Under the pieces are notes generated by a model that saw only the letters and a list, made by a program, of their open reading frames with translations, made no database searches and was not told the DNA's origin. This document shows positions 6,583 through 13,993 of a DNA stretch of 14,935 nt, piece by piece. Each line of letters opens with the position of its first letter. Positions within the stretch are counted from its first letter, which is position 1. The stretch lies in assembly GCA_902494295.1 (NCBI GenBank), contig CABUSL010000041.1, forward strand, positions 1 through 14,935, in the 5' to 3' direction. Position numbers and translations under genes: made by a program. The stretch comes from an uncultured Collinsella sp. Its GTDB lineage: Bacteria; Actinomycetota; Coriobacteriia; Coriobacteriales; Coriobacteriaceae.

Positions 6583-6610
6583 AGTATAACCAAGGACGCG
6601 TTCCGGTCAA
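6583..6610 (-). promoter_or_regulatory. sigma70-type promoter of tRNA-Phe
   Basis: Minus-strand TTGACC (6605-6610) and TATACT (6583-6588) are separated by 16 bp and are both one base from consensus. Transcription would begin near 6576, about 26 bases before the tRNA. Confidence 0.75.
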
Positions 6611-6649
6611 CCGAGAATTTTAAAAAAGTTTTTGAGCACAGCCTCGGTT
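6609..6649 (-). terminator. possible weak terminator of the Tad operon
   Basis: An inverted repeat, AACCGAG/CTCGGTT (6609-6615 and 6643-6649), encloses a short GAG...CTC hairpin followed by an A5-C-T6 run. It lies 59-99 bases past the DUF192 stop. The long loop and the overlap with the tRNA-Phe -35 box make the call uncertain. Nothing better is visible between 6611 and 6707. Confidence 0.25.
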
Positions 6650-6707
6650 CTATAAATCGGCACGTCAGAGGCATCAGCCGGCAGCAAGAAGTTTTTCGCT
6701 CAGTCCC

Positions 6708-7067
6708 TTAAGCCGGCACGCGTTGGAGAGCAGGGGTCGAAACAATGATTGAAGGGCGCTCTAGTACGGCCCAGGCGCCGGGACAGGAGCACATACGCCA
6801 GGGACGTACGTTTTCGTAGCATACGAGGACATAGCCGCGCGCATCGATAAAGGCGATATCGATGGGATAAGCCATAAAACACGTGTGGACCGAGGAACAG
6901 TGCGGAAACGCCATGACAAGCGGCAGGCCGTTGGCGGCAACCGGACGCCGTCCCAGCATGCCGCGCAGGCGCACGGCAAACGACTCCGCCACCACAAACT
7001 CGGCCGGCGTCCAACCCAGCCTGTTGAGTGCCCGCGCGTAGGCGATGTAAGACGAGACCGCGGTCAC
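6708..7067 (-). CDS. DUF192 family protein, last gene of the Tad operon
   Basis: This small protein of 119 residues has the DUF192 pattern: RLRGMLGR (33-40), then SVHTCFM.YPIDIAFID (59-75), a G-Y-V turn and PWR...C..A..VLE (89-103). The molecular role of DUF192 proteins is not established. Many have a signal peptide, but this one has none visible. The GTG start at 7067 overlaps the stop of the upstream pilin-like gene by four bases (GTGA), a classic coupled junction. A longer frame to ATG 7172 would run through the upstream coding sequence and is rejected. The usual C-terminal end of the family after VLE is replaced by a short divergent tail. The coupling suggests a link to pilus biogenesis, which is an inference. 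Confidence 0.82.
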   Translation of the reverse strand: MTAVSSYIAYARALNRLGWTPAEFVVAESFAVRLRGMLGRRPVAANGLPLVMAFPHCSSVHTCFMAYPIDIAFIDARGYVLVCYENVRPWRMCSCPGAWAVLERPSIIVSTPALQRVPA

Positions 7068-7540
7068 ATGACCACCCCCGGACGCCATGGATCGACCGTC
7101 ACCGCGCGCTCGTGCGACAACGTTGTCGGCGCCCCCAGCGAAACGCCAGCGATGCTGAGAGAAGTCGGCCACGGCTCATAGTGCATGGTGCAGGTGTAGG
7201 TCCTAAACGTACCGGATAGGGAGAGCAGGCCACCATCCAATGCCTCCGCGCCTTGCTCGCTCGACACTTCGATCCGCAAGTCATAGCCTTCCATGGCATT
7301 CAGAATTTGAGTCTGAACCGTCGCCGAGGCATCGGCAGAGCTTTCGTCGCCCTCCCCCTCCGACGCCACGGCGTGCGCCAACACGATGTCGGGCACCACG
7401 CGGTCGAAGCGCGCGACAGCACTGGCAAAGATCATGACGTTGTACACGATGAGTGCCAGCACCAGCAAAACGGGCGTAACCACCGCCATCTCCACCGTCG
7501 CTTGGGCGCGCTCCTCGCGCAGACGCATGCGGATACTCAT
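7064..7540 (-). CDS. TadE/TadF-like pilin-like protein
   Basis: This 158-residue protein has a short basic and acidic N-terminus, the processing-type motif EERAQATVE (9-17) and a hydrophobic helix from about 17 to 38 (MAVVTPVLLVLALIVYNV...). That is the architecture of TadE/TadF pseudopilins of the Tad system. The rest is a soluble domain with an acidic stretch (EGEGDESSADAS, 61-72) and one Cys at 117. It probably sits in the membrane or pilus as a minor component. The ATG at 7540 shares one base with the stop of the TadG-like gene (TAATG), and the stop overlaps the DUF192 start. Confidence 0.78.
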   Translation of the reverse strand: MSIRMRLREERAQATVEMAVVTPVLLVLALIVYNVMIFASAVARFDRVVPDIVLAHAVASEGEGDESSADASATVQTQILNAMEGYDLRIEVSSEQGAEALDGGLLSLSGTFRTYTCTMHYEPWPTSLSIAGVSLGAPTTLSHERAVTVDPWRPGVVM

Positions 7541-9693
7541 TACGACCCACCGCCCAGAGCGCCAACCAGCGTGGCGACATCGACGGTGAGTGGGATGGAG
7601 CCGCCGCCGGGCAGAGGAATCTCCGCAAGCGTGAACACCGTACCGCTAATGGTGCGTTCGACTTGATATTCCAACGCCTCGCAAAGCGCCTTGGGATCGG
7701 TCACGCCCAACGGAATACTTCGCAGTTTGTCTTGCGCTTGAGAGAGACCCGCAATGTCAGACCCCGGACTCTTAATGACATTGGCGGAATCGGTCAGCAC
7801 CGGCTTTCGCAGGCGCAAGTCGCACGGTTCCAAACCCAGCGCCGCCACGGACGCCGAAACGGTATCGCCGAGCCACGATGCGATGGAGCCCAACGCACCG
7901 CTGCCCCCTCCTAGGTCTTTAATCATCTCGTCCATAAGTTCGTCGGCCGAACCTTGGATATCACCGTATCCCACGAGCAGCCGTCCCCAAACATCCATGA
8001 CGCCGTCGAGCACGCCGGCAACGCCGCCCGAGCGTTCCTTCAATGTCGAGAAAAATCGCGAAAGCACGTTGTTTTGCGCCGTCGCCTCATCGGGCGCCAG
8101 CACCGCGGCAGAGATAGCACCGCGATCGCCAAGCCTGACTGCCGTGTTAAACGAGGAGTTAAGTTGATCGGGGCTGGTAATGTCACCCGAAACTGCAAAT
8201 GCGACCACGCCGTTGCGTCCAGGTGGGGCGATACGCGGGCGCTCGCCGGAAAGCGCTTTAATGGCCTGGTCAAACGCATTGCCCGCACGGTCGGCCTCAT
8301 CCTCGGTCTGACGCTCAAGTTCGAGTTCTATGTTGCGGCATTTAACGTAGTCTTCCAGGGCGTCTTTGAACTTGTCAAAGTGGTATTCGAAGCCGTTTTC
8401 GATAGAAGTCGAAGGCGCTGCAACGGCACCGAGCGACGAAACGCCAAAATGGCATCTGTTGCATCTGTCCTGCCCGTCATAATCAGCAACCGAGGCTAGC
8501 CCGCCTGGCGACCCCTTCTTATAGTTGGGGCAACTCGTTCCGTAATGCAGATACGTCTTGCCATCGATGGCGCTGGTTGGCCACGCCGCATCGGTATAGA
8601 GTTCCGTCGCTCGCACCTCGTCAGCGTTGCGCGGCAACAGCGGGATATGGAAAGTGACTGCATCTCCGTCCTCGGTTACATATGCACGATTGACCTCTGT
8701 ACTCGCATAGGTGTAAAACGCCTTGCGCGCCGCCGACTCCGCCTTCGTCTCGACGCTTGAGCCCTGAGGTGCCTCGTTTGCAAGGCGCAAGCGGTAATAG
8801 GCCTTCGCGCGATCGAGCGCCACTTGCGGCTCCCATGTGACACTCGAGGCATAGTGCGGATTCTCAATATCCGAAAGCTTCGCCAAGTTCTTCGCGCGTT
8901 CCCACATGCACGAACAGCTTCCGACTGCGCCTCTGTCCGATCCACCGCAATCGGCAAGCCAGGCGCGTTCCTTGGCCTTTGACGTTTTCTCGGACGCTTT
9001 CTTCAGTTCCTTGGCAGCATAGTCAAGGTCTTTTGAGGTGCTCTCGATGGCATCGGTCGAGATCTCTGACCCTTTGAGCGCGGCGAAGTCCGATTCGGAT
9101 GTCCTGGGCACGGCAAGCGCCGTACCGGTATAGGCCACACTATCGGTATCCTGCGCCGACACCGCCCGCGTGGCACGCGCGGCAATCAGATACGGCAGAG
9201 CCGTCTCGATTTTCTGCAAGCCTTCCGATGCGCTTTTGGCAAACTTGTTGCGCGTTTTAATGATCTCAATCCCGGTGTCGACCATATTGCCGGCAACTGG
9301 TTCGGCACCTGGGATGAGGATGGCGACCAGGCCCGTCCCGATTGTGGCAAACCCCGCCAGCCCCAGACTCAAGATGCTCGCATCAACCACCGTGGCAGCC
9401 GTGTGATAGGACGACACTACGTTGGCACCCGCCAGCGCGCCACTATCGGCCGCCACCTGGGTATCCCCGGCACGCGACATGCTCCATATCGCCGCGGTCG
9501 ACGAAAACAACAACGTGAGCACCACTAGGATGACCACGGCAGAAGAAAGCGTGGTGTAGGCACCGTCTTCGATAAACAGGTCGATACCGGCGCGGCCCAT
9601 AAAGCCGCCTCGCTTGCGATGGCAGCTCGGACGGCGCGTCAAAACGCATCTAGACCAGAAACGCTTAATCCCATGTAGCAATCCACGAATCAT
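7540..9693 (-). CDS. large TadG-like Tad pilus protein
   Basis: The 717-residue protein has a basic N-terminal tail, a transmembrane helix at about 46-66 (LSSAVVILVVLTLLFSST) and directly after it SRAGDTQVAADSGALAGA (73-90). The Q.AADSGALAGA pattern is the hallmark of the TadE/G-like N-terminal domain. A second hydrophobic segment spans about 105-130. A long, mostly soluble, probably extracytoplasmic domain follows, with a charged helix (218-245), Cys249, Cys260 and Cys262, then Cys388 and CNRCH (411-415), and later single Cys at 452, 624 and 671. TadG proteins are thought to anchor or organise the pilus at the membrane. ATG 9693 is chosen for its GGAGG six bases upstream; it overlaps the preceding gene by 29 bp. 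ATG 9600 is the main alternative. Confidence 0.8.
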   Translation of the reverse strand: MIRGLLHGIKRFWSRCVLTRRPSCHRKRGGFMGRAGIDLFIEDGAYTTLSSAVVILVVLTLLFSSTAAIWSMSRAGDTQVAADSGALAGANVVSSYHTAATVVDASILSLGLAGFATIGTGLVAILIPGAEPVAGNMVDTGIEIIKTRNKFAKSASEGLQKIETALPYLIAARATRAVSAQDTDSVAYTGTALAVPRTSESDFAALKGSEISTDAIESTSKDLDYAAKELKKASEKTSKAKERAWLADCGGSDRGAVGSCSCMWERAKNLAKLSDIENPHYASSVTWEPQVALDRAKAYYRLRLANEAPQGSSVETKAESAARKAFYTYASTEVNRAYVTEDGDAVTFHIPLLPRNADEVRATELYTDAAWPTSAIDGKTYLHYGTSCPNYKKGSPGGLASVADYDGQDRCNRCHFGVSSLGAVAAPSTSIENGFEYHFDKFKDALEDYVKCRNIELELERQTEDEADRAGNAFDQAIKALSGERPRIAPPGRNGVVAFAVSGDITSPDQLNSSFNTAVRLGDRGAISAAVLAPDEATAQNNVLSRFFSTLKERSGGVAGVLDGVMDVWGRLLVGYGDIQGSADELMDEMIKDLGGGSGALGSIASWLGDTVSASVAALGLEPCDLRLRKPVLTDSANVIKSPGSDIAGLSQAQDKLRSIPLGVTDPKALCEALEYQVERTISGTVFTLAEIPLPGGGSIPLTVDVATLVGALGGGS

Positions 9694-10201
9694 AATCTCC
9701 CTCCAGCCATTCGGGACGTGATTGATACGAGACATCGACCTTGAGCTCAACGTAGCCACCCTCGGCGGTACCACCCATAGCCTGCGCAAACGCACCGATC
9801 ACAGGCAACGGCTTGACCTCGCCGGAAACGGACACGGACGAGACGCCACCCGCACCGGCCCGGCCAAGCTCGATATCCCACGACAACGGCCCGCCGGCAT
9901 GAAAGATCGAAACGCTGGGCACCGCGGCAAGCCGGCGGCGGGTGAACTCCTTAAGATCGTCGTCCTCCGCCGTCGTCGTGGTCATGAGCCGCGCGGTCTC
10001 GGCGGCGGCAGACTCCATGACCGCGCGCGTATAAAGCAGGCACACCGGTTGCAGGGCGAGAAGGATGAGCGTCAAAAACGTCGGCAGCAAAAAAGCGGCC
10101 TCGACCGTAGACTGCGCCCGGTCCTCGCGCGCGATATCAATACAACGCGATGTCCTTAGCGCCCGCAGCGGCGTCGATAACCGACGTCGAGGCAACGCCA
10201 T
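9665..10201 (-). CDS. TadE-like pilin-like protein
   Basis: This protein has EDRAQSTVEAAFLLP (26-40) and a hydrophobic helix to about 56, followed by AVMESAAAETARLM, the pattern of TadE-type proteins in which an N-terminal membrane helix precedes a small soluble domain. The soluble part (about 70-178) is rich in beta-type segments (SSVSVSGEVKPLPV, YVELKVDVSYQS). The start is uncertain. ATG 10201 gives 178 residues with an arginine-rich N-terminus and a 65-bp overlap with the preceding small gene, but no clear ribosome binding site. A TTG at 10195 is possible. A start just after the upstream stop would need a rare ATT or ATC codon. It overlaps the TadG-like gene by 29 bp downstream. Confidence 0.72.
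   Translation of the reverse strand: MALPRRRLSTPLRALRTSRCIDIAREDRAQSTVEAAFLLPTFLTLILLALQPVCLLYTRAVMESAAAETARLMTTTTAEDDDLKEFTRRRLAAVPSVSIFHAGGPLSWDIELGRAGAGGVSSVSVSGEVKPLPVIGAFAQAMGGTAEGGYVELKVDVSYQSRPEWLEGDYDSWIATWD
9694..9704 (-). promoter_or_regulatory. ribosome binding site that sets the TadG-like start
   Basis: Minus-strand GGAGGGAGA ends three bases before ATG 9693, with the GGAGG core six bases away. It is inside the end of the TadE-like gene and supports this start over ATG 9600 and over the much longer open frame to 9795. Confidence 0.6.
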
Positions 10202-10355
10202 GGGATGCCGCCCGCTCAACCAGCGCCGCCAAGCGTCCATCGGTGCCAGCACGCCAAAGTCCCGCAATCGCCAGCACGATCGATAGCAGCGCCACCGTGA
10301 CGATGGCGTATTCCACAGTCGCTTGGGCAACCTCTTCACGCAGAACGCCATGCAT
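10137..10355 (-). CDS. small Flp/TadE-like pilin-like protein
   Basis: This 72-residue protein begins with the leader MHGVLREEVAQ, then ATVEYAIVTVALLSIVLAI forms a class III (type IVb) pilin-like hydrophobic helix with the Glu-Tyr pair. A short amphipathic tail of about 40 residues rich in Ala follows. Size and layout match Flp pilins or minor pseudopilins. The ATG at 10355 follows AAAGGAGGG, the strongest ribosome binding site in the operon, which suggests high expression. It starts one base after the stop of the upstream gene and overlaps the TadE-like start. It could be a second major pilin or a minor subunit; the sequence does not decide. Confidence 0.75.
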   Translation of the reverse strand: MHGVLREEVAQATVEYAIVTVALLSIVLAIAGLWRAGTDGRLAALVERAASHGVASTSVIDAAAGAKDIALY

Positions 10356-10356
10356 T

Positions 10357-10920
10357 TCACGATCCCTCCTTTGAGCTTATTGTTTGCGGGCTCAGGCGGA
10401 TCACGCGCAGGCGGCACGAGGCATCACCGGCATCCGCGGCAACCGTCACCATATCGACCCAGCCGCGCCCATCGCGCACGATGGCGCCCCATACGTTGCC
10501 CTTAATATCAAGATAGCCGCTCAGGGCGAGCTGAGCCGTTGGCACCTCGCGGTAGGCGCGTAACATATCCGCCGCTGCCTCGGTCATCGGTCGGTCCTCG
10601 GACCATGCAAGCCGGACCGCAATCGCGTTGTCCTCAGGCGAATCCGTCGCAGTGCCAGACCGCTTGTCGAGCGTCCGCAGAAAGGTTTGCGCCGTGACAG
10701 CGACATCCGAATCGTCCGCATCTCGCATCTCATCTTTTTGAGACGCCACCGCCGAATCTGAGCCCGAATCGAAGGCGGCCCCAGGACGCTGCTGCCGCGC
10801 GGCGTTAAGCCCCCAAAGCACCGCCGCTATCGCCACGGTCAGGCAAGCAAACACCAGCAGCACCCCGATGGGGCGCTCGCCCTCTACAGGCTGTTGATGC
10901 CCTCGCTGATAGCGTTCCAT
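10357..10920 (-). CDS. single-pass membrane protein of unknown function in the Tad operon
   Basis: I do not recognise this family. The 187-residue protein has a polar N-terminus, one transmembrane helix at about 17-38 (RPIGVLLVFACLTVAIAAVLW), a low-complexity acidic linker (50-75, Asp/Ser/Ala rich) and a compact C-terminal domain (about 76-180) with alternating hydrophobic strands such as LALSGYLDIKGNVWGAIV and GWVDMVTVAA. The predicted topology puts that domain outside the membrane. Its place between flp and the pilin-like genes suggests a structural or assembly role. It does not show the SAF domain expected of CpaB/RcpC. The start at ATG 10920 overlaps flp by 37 bp and has only a weak ribosome binding site, so it is uncertain. 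Confidence 0.65.
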   Translation of the reverse strand: MERYQRGHQQPVEGERPIGVLLVFACLTVAIAAVLWGLNAARQQRPGAAFDSGSDSAVASQKDEMRDADDSDVAVTAQTFLRTLDKRSGTATDSPEDNAIAVRLAWSEDRPMTEAAADMLRAYREVPTAQLALSGYLDIKGNVWGAIVRDGRGWVDMVTVAADAGDASCRLRVIRLSPQTISSKEGS

Positions 10921-11117
10921 AGATCTTGGACCTTGCCCTTAAATGCGACAATGGCAATGATGGCGATCACCACGAGCACGCCGACCAAGATGGCGTATTC
11001 GGTGGTGCCCTGCGCACTCTCCTCCTGCAGTAGCTCCCCGGCATGCTGGCGAGCGCGAATTGACTGGCAAACAGCCCAGCTCCAGACCTTGCCAGCAACG
11101 TCAGTCATCGTGTTCAT
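10884..11117 (-). CDS. flp: Flp-family type IVb pilin
   Basis: This is the likely major subunit of the Tad pilus. The 77-residue precursor has a long hydrophilic leader (1-36), the class III motif AQGTTEYA (35-42) with the Glu-Tyr pair, and a strongly hydrophobic helix (43-59, ILVGVLVVIAIIAIVAF). A short amphipathic end (KGKVQDLWNAISEGINSL) completes it. Flp precursors are cleaved by a dedicated prepilin peptidase (TadV/CpaA), normally after Gly. Here placing Glu at +5 would put Ala before the cut. The leader is longer than in many Flp proteins. The ATG at 11117 follows GGGAGGA closely. The gene begins 10 bp after the tadC stop, and its position after tadC rather than at the operon head differs from the classic Gram-negative order. 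Confidence 0.88.
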   Translation of the reverse strand: MNTMTDVAGKVWSWAVCQSIRARQHAGELLQEESAQGTTEYAILVGVLVVIAIIAIVAFKGKVQDLWNAISEGINSL

Positions 11118-11127
11118 GTATTCCTCC

Positions 11128-11769
11128 CTACATCATCCCGCCTGCTCCCAACAGCGGGCCCAATATGGACAGAAGCAACGCCGGCAAGATGAGCGTGCCG
11201 GTGGGAATCAGCAGCTTGACGGGCGCACGCTCGATCTCGCGCTCGACCGCGGCGCGATGAGCCGCACGGATCTCGCGACTTTGAGCGGCCAGTGTCTCGG
11301 CAAGTGGGGCACCCAGAGCGAGCGCCTGCCCCACCGTGATGGCAAAGGTCTCGAGCGCTCGCACGTCCAGGTCGCGTGCGGCGGCCAACAACTCGTCCTC
11401 ACGCGTGCCCACGCCCACCTGCCACGCCATGCAGGCCCGCTCAAGTCGAAGAGCCAGCACTGACCGGCGGTTGGCGCAGAAAATCTCAAGCGCCGCATCA
11501 AACGAAAGACCGGCCGAAAGACCCAAGCGCACAACATCGATCATCTCGGACACTTCGCCGAGCGACACTCGCGCCGGGCTACCCGCTCCAACCGCGCCCT
11601 TCATTCGCGCGGTCAGAGCATCAACCACCGAGCGACCCGCGGCAGCGACCAGCACCGCCTCGCGCTTGCAGGCCCCTGCGATCTTGCGTACATCCGCCCG
11701 ATCCAAACCCGTCGCGACAAATACACTCAGGGCGCACAGGCAAGCCGCAACTGCAACCGGGGCGCTCAT
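11128..11769 (-). CDS. tadC: TadC, type II secretion F-domain membrane protein
   Basis: This 213-residue inner-membrane protein is the second of the TadB/TadC pair, which form the platform on which the TadA motor acts. It has an N-terminal hydrophobic segment (4-20), the GspF/T2SSF-type region from about 72 (VSEMIDVVRLGLSAGLSFDAAL..., 73-94), a second half (ETFAITVGQALALGAPL, 140-156) followed by a charged helix, and a C-terminal transmembrane pair (about 184-207, PVKLLIPTGTLILPALLLSI). The ATG at 11769 overlaps the tadB stop by four bases (ATGA). The longer open frame to 11907 lies inside tadB and is rejected. Confidence 0.88.
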   Translation of the reverse strand: MSAPVAVAACLCALSVFVATGLDRADVRKIAGACKREAVLVAAAGRSVVDALTARMKGAVGAGSPARVSLGEVSEMIDVVRLGLSAGLSFDAALEIFCANRRSVLALRLERACMAWQVGVGTREDELLAAARDLDVRALETFAITVGQALALGAPLAETLAAQSREIRAAHRAAVEREIERAPVKLLIPTGTLILPALLLSILGPLLGAGGMM

Positions 11770-12692
11770 AGCTCCACCCGCATAATGCGCCGGATAACCA
11801 CTAGGGCAACGGCGTTGAGGGCAAGACCCAGCACCACAGCGCCCGCGCCGGCAGGCGTCGCAAGACCGCGACGAAAATCTGCCGAAAGCAGCGCCAACAC
11901 CGCGCACATGCCCGCCGGCATCGCCGCGACCATATGCGCAGACATGCGAGCCTGCGACGTCTTGACATCCAGGCGGCGCTTGAGCTCAATGCGCTCCCCC
12001 ACCATGCTCGACGCCTCGGACAGTAAGTCGGCAAGCGGAGCGCCGGTGCGCTGAGACACCTTAAGCGCCAAGGTCACAAGCGAAAGGCCGGGGGCGTCGA
12101 TGCGCACGAGCAAGTCATCGAGCGCGTCGGTCGCCGAGATGCCGCAATCGATCGCCGCCGCCACCCGCAAAAACTCGTTATGCACTGGCTCTTGCGCATG
12201 AGCGCCCACAAAGCGCATGCCCTGGGCCAGCGAATGTCCCGAGGCAAGCGACATGGAAAGCGCGGTAAACGCCTCGGGCATGGCCTCTTCTACATCGTGT
12301 TGCTCGCGCCGGCTCTCAAAGCCATCCCGAGCGGCGCCAACGGCAATCGGAGCAACAAGTCCCAAGGCAAATCCGAGGGGCGATAACGACACCATCGTTA
12401 GCAAAACGCAGCAGACACCGCTCGATAGCAGCAGAAACGCCAAACGCCCCGAAGCATCCTCGATCACGAGGCCAAGGCGATGTGCCGGAGCCAGCGATGC
12501 CCACGAACGGGCGATCTTTTTCAGCAGATCGTTTTCCACCAGCTCACGCGGCAGCTTCTCTGCCACCGTCTCGAGCACCTGACGCGCCAGCTCCGCCGGC
12601 GGCACCTGCGGCACACGAGGTTCCACCCCGCACGCCGTCGCAACAGAAAACCCTGCCAAACCCCCTACGACGAGGGGCACAGCGACCTCCAT
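11766..12692 (-). CDS. tadB: TadB, type II secretion F-domain membrane protein
   Basis: This 308-residue platform protein of the Tad pilus machine has a hydrophobic N-terminus (3-20), a transmembrane pair at about 84-120 (LAFLLLSSGVCCVLLTMVSL...), and the T2SSF domain with MPEAFTALSMSLASGHSLAQGM (138-159) and TLALKVSQRTGAPLADLL (207-224). A C-terminal membrane pair spans about 253-302. Length and layout fit TadB. The start ATG at 12692 is inside the tadA end (28-bp overlap) behind AGAGGAGG. It is coupled to tadC downstream by an ATGA overlap. Confidence 0.9.
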   Translation of the reverse strand: MEVAVPLVVGGLAGFSVATACGVEPRVPQVPPAELARQVLETVAEKLPRELVENDLLKKIARSWASLAPAHRLGLVIEDASGRLAFLLLSSGVCCVLLTMVSLSPLGFALGLVAPIAVGAARDGFESRREQHDVEEAMPEAFTALSMSLASGHSLAQGMRFVGAHAQEPVHNEFLRVAAAIDCGISATDALDDLLVRIDAPGLSLVTLALKVSQRTGAPLADLLSEASSMVGERIELKRRLDVKTSQARMSAHMVAAMPAGMCAVLALLSADFRRGLATPAGAGAVVLGLALNAVALVVIRRIMRVEL

Positions 12693-13993
12693 TCGTCCAC
12701 CTCCTCTTGTGTGAGCATCCCCGACCGCAGGCCTTCTGCGATAAACGGCGGCTCGCGGTCAAGCGTCCAGGTGCGCTCGGCGGCATCGAAAGTCACATAG
12801 CGCTCGAGCTCTACGCCGCCCGACGCGGCGCGACGCACCCCCGAATACGAGGAGACGAAGCGCCTGCCATCGGCGTGGCGCTCGGACATCACGATGCCGT
12901 CGAGCGCCATGGCAATCTGCTCCTCGATGAGCTCGCTCGGCAGATCGATGCCATAACGTGCAAGCAACGTCAGACGTACCACGGTCTCCTGTTCTGAGCC
13001 CGCATGAAGTGTGGTGAGCGACCCGTCGTGGCCCGTGTTCATGGCCTGCAACATGTCGCAGCACTCGGCACCGCGCACCTCACCCACCACGATGCGGTCG
13101 GGGCGCATGCGCAGGGCATTGGTCACCAGGTCGCGGATCGTCACCGCGCCCTCGCCCTCAATTGAAGCCTCGCGCGCCTCTAGACGCACCACGTGCGGAT
13201 GATGCGCAAACTTGAGCTCGGCAGAGTCCTCGATCGTCACGATGCGCTCGCCGGTGGAAATCTCACATGACAACGCATTGAGCAGGGTGGTCTTACCAGA
13301 TCCCGTGCCTCCCGCAACCGCCAGGTCCTGTCGCAGCGACACCGCGCACGACAACAGCTGCGCATACCAAAGCGGCAGCGACCCCAGCCCCACAAGCTCG
13401 TCCAGCGAGCAAATGCGGTCCGAGAACTTTCGGATGGTGAGAATCGGTCCGTCAATCGCCACGGGTGGAATCACCGCGTTGACGCGATAGCCCGTTTTGA
13501 GGCGGGCGTTGACGATGGGGCTGCGCTCGTCGATACGGCGGCCAAGTGGCGAGATGATGCGGTCGATAAGCACACGGATCTGCTCATCATCCTCAAACGC
13601 ATGCTCGATGGGGTACAAGACGCCGCCGCGTTCAAAGAAAGCCGAACGGCAGCCGTTGATCATGATCTCGGTAACGGTATCGTCCTCGATGAGCGGCTGC
13701 AACGGCCCCAAGCCCACCACGTCATCCAAAATCTCGTCGATGATGGTCTCGCGCTCGGGCGTCGCGAGATCGGTCGGCTCCTCAACATTGAGCGCCGCCT
13801 CCACCGCGGGACGCAATTCCGAGCGGGCAAGTGCCGGGTCGACATAGGCGCTGATACGCGTCACTTCGTCGTAACCCATGCGGTCCATCACGGCGCGCTT
13901 GGTGCGTCGTTTCACCGCGCGGCGACGCCCCGCATCTACAGGCGCTGCCGCCGCTGCAGCGCCGGCAGCCTTAATCCTCGTCTGCAGACTCAT
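12665..13993 (-). CDS. tadA: TadA/CpaF secretion ATPase
   Basis: This 442-residue hexameric ATPase powers assembly of the Flp pilus at the cytoplasmic side of the membrane. It shows the CpaF N-terminal region (IIDEILDDVVGLGPLQPLI, 84-102, and VTEIMING, 107-114), Walker A GGTGSGKTT (228-236), the acidic Asp-box region IVTIEDSAEL (251-260), Walker B IVVGEVRG (301-308) and the His box GSLTTLHAG (324-332). A basic, Ala-rich N-terminal tail (1-35) precedes the domain. The ATG at 13993 overlaps the upstream stop by four bases (ATGA), with GAGGGTGA as the ribosome binding site. All catalytic motifs look intact. Confidence 0.95.
   Translation of the reverse strand: MSLQTRIKAAGAAAAAAPVDAGRRRAVKRRTKRAVMDRMGYDEVTRISAYVDPALARSELRPAVEAALNVEEPTDLATPERETIIDEILDDVVGLGPLQPLIEDDTVTEIMINGCRSAFFERGGVLYPIEHAFEDDEQIRVLIDRIISPLGRRIDERSPIVNARLKTGYRVNAVIPPVAIDGPILTIRKFSDRICSLDELVGLGSLPLWYAQLLSCAVSLRQDLAVAGGTGSGKTTLLNALSCEISTGERIVTIEDSAELKFAHHPHVVRLEAREASIEGEGAVTIRDLVTNALRMRPDRIVVGEVRGAECCDMLQAMNTGHDGSLTTLHAGSEQETVVRLTLLARYGIDLPSELIEEQIAMALDGIVMSERHADGRRFVSSYSGVRRAASGGVELERYVTFDAAERTWTLDREPPFIAEGLRSGMLTQEEVDEWRSLCPSS

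Noticed and set aside
8040..8318. Minus-strand and + strand frames within the TadG-like gene (for example 7954-8499 +)
   Set aside because: They are shadow frames of a gene with strong family features and lack start signals.
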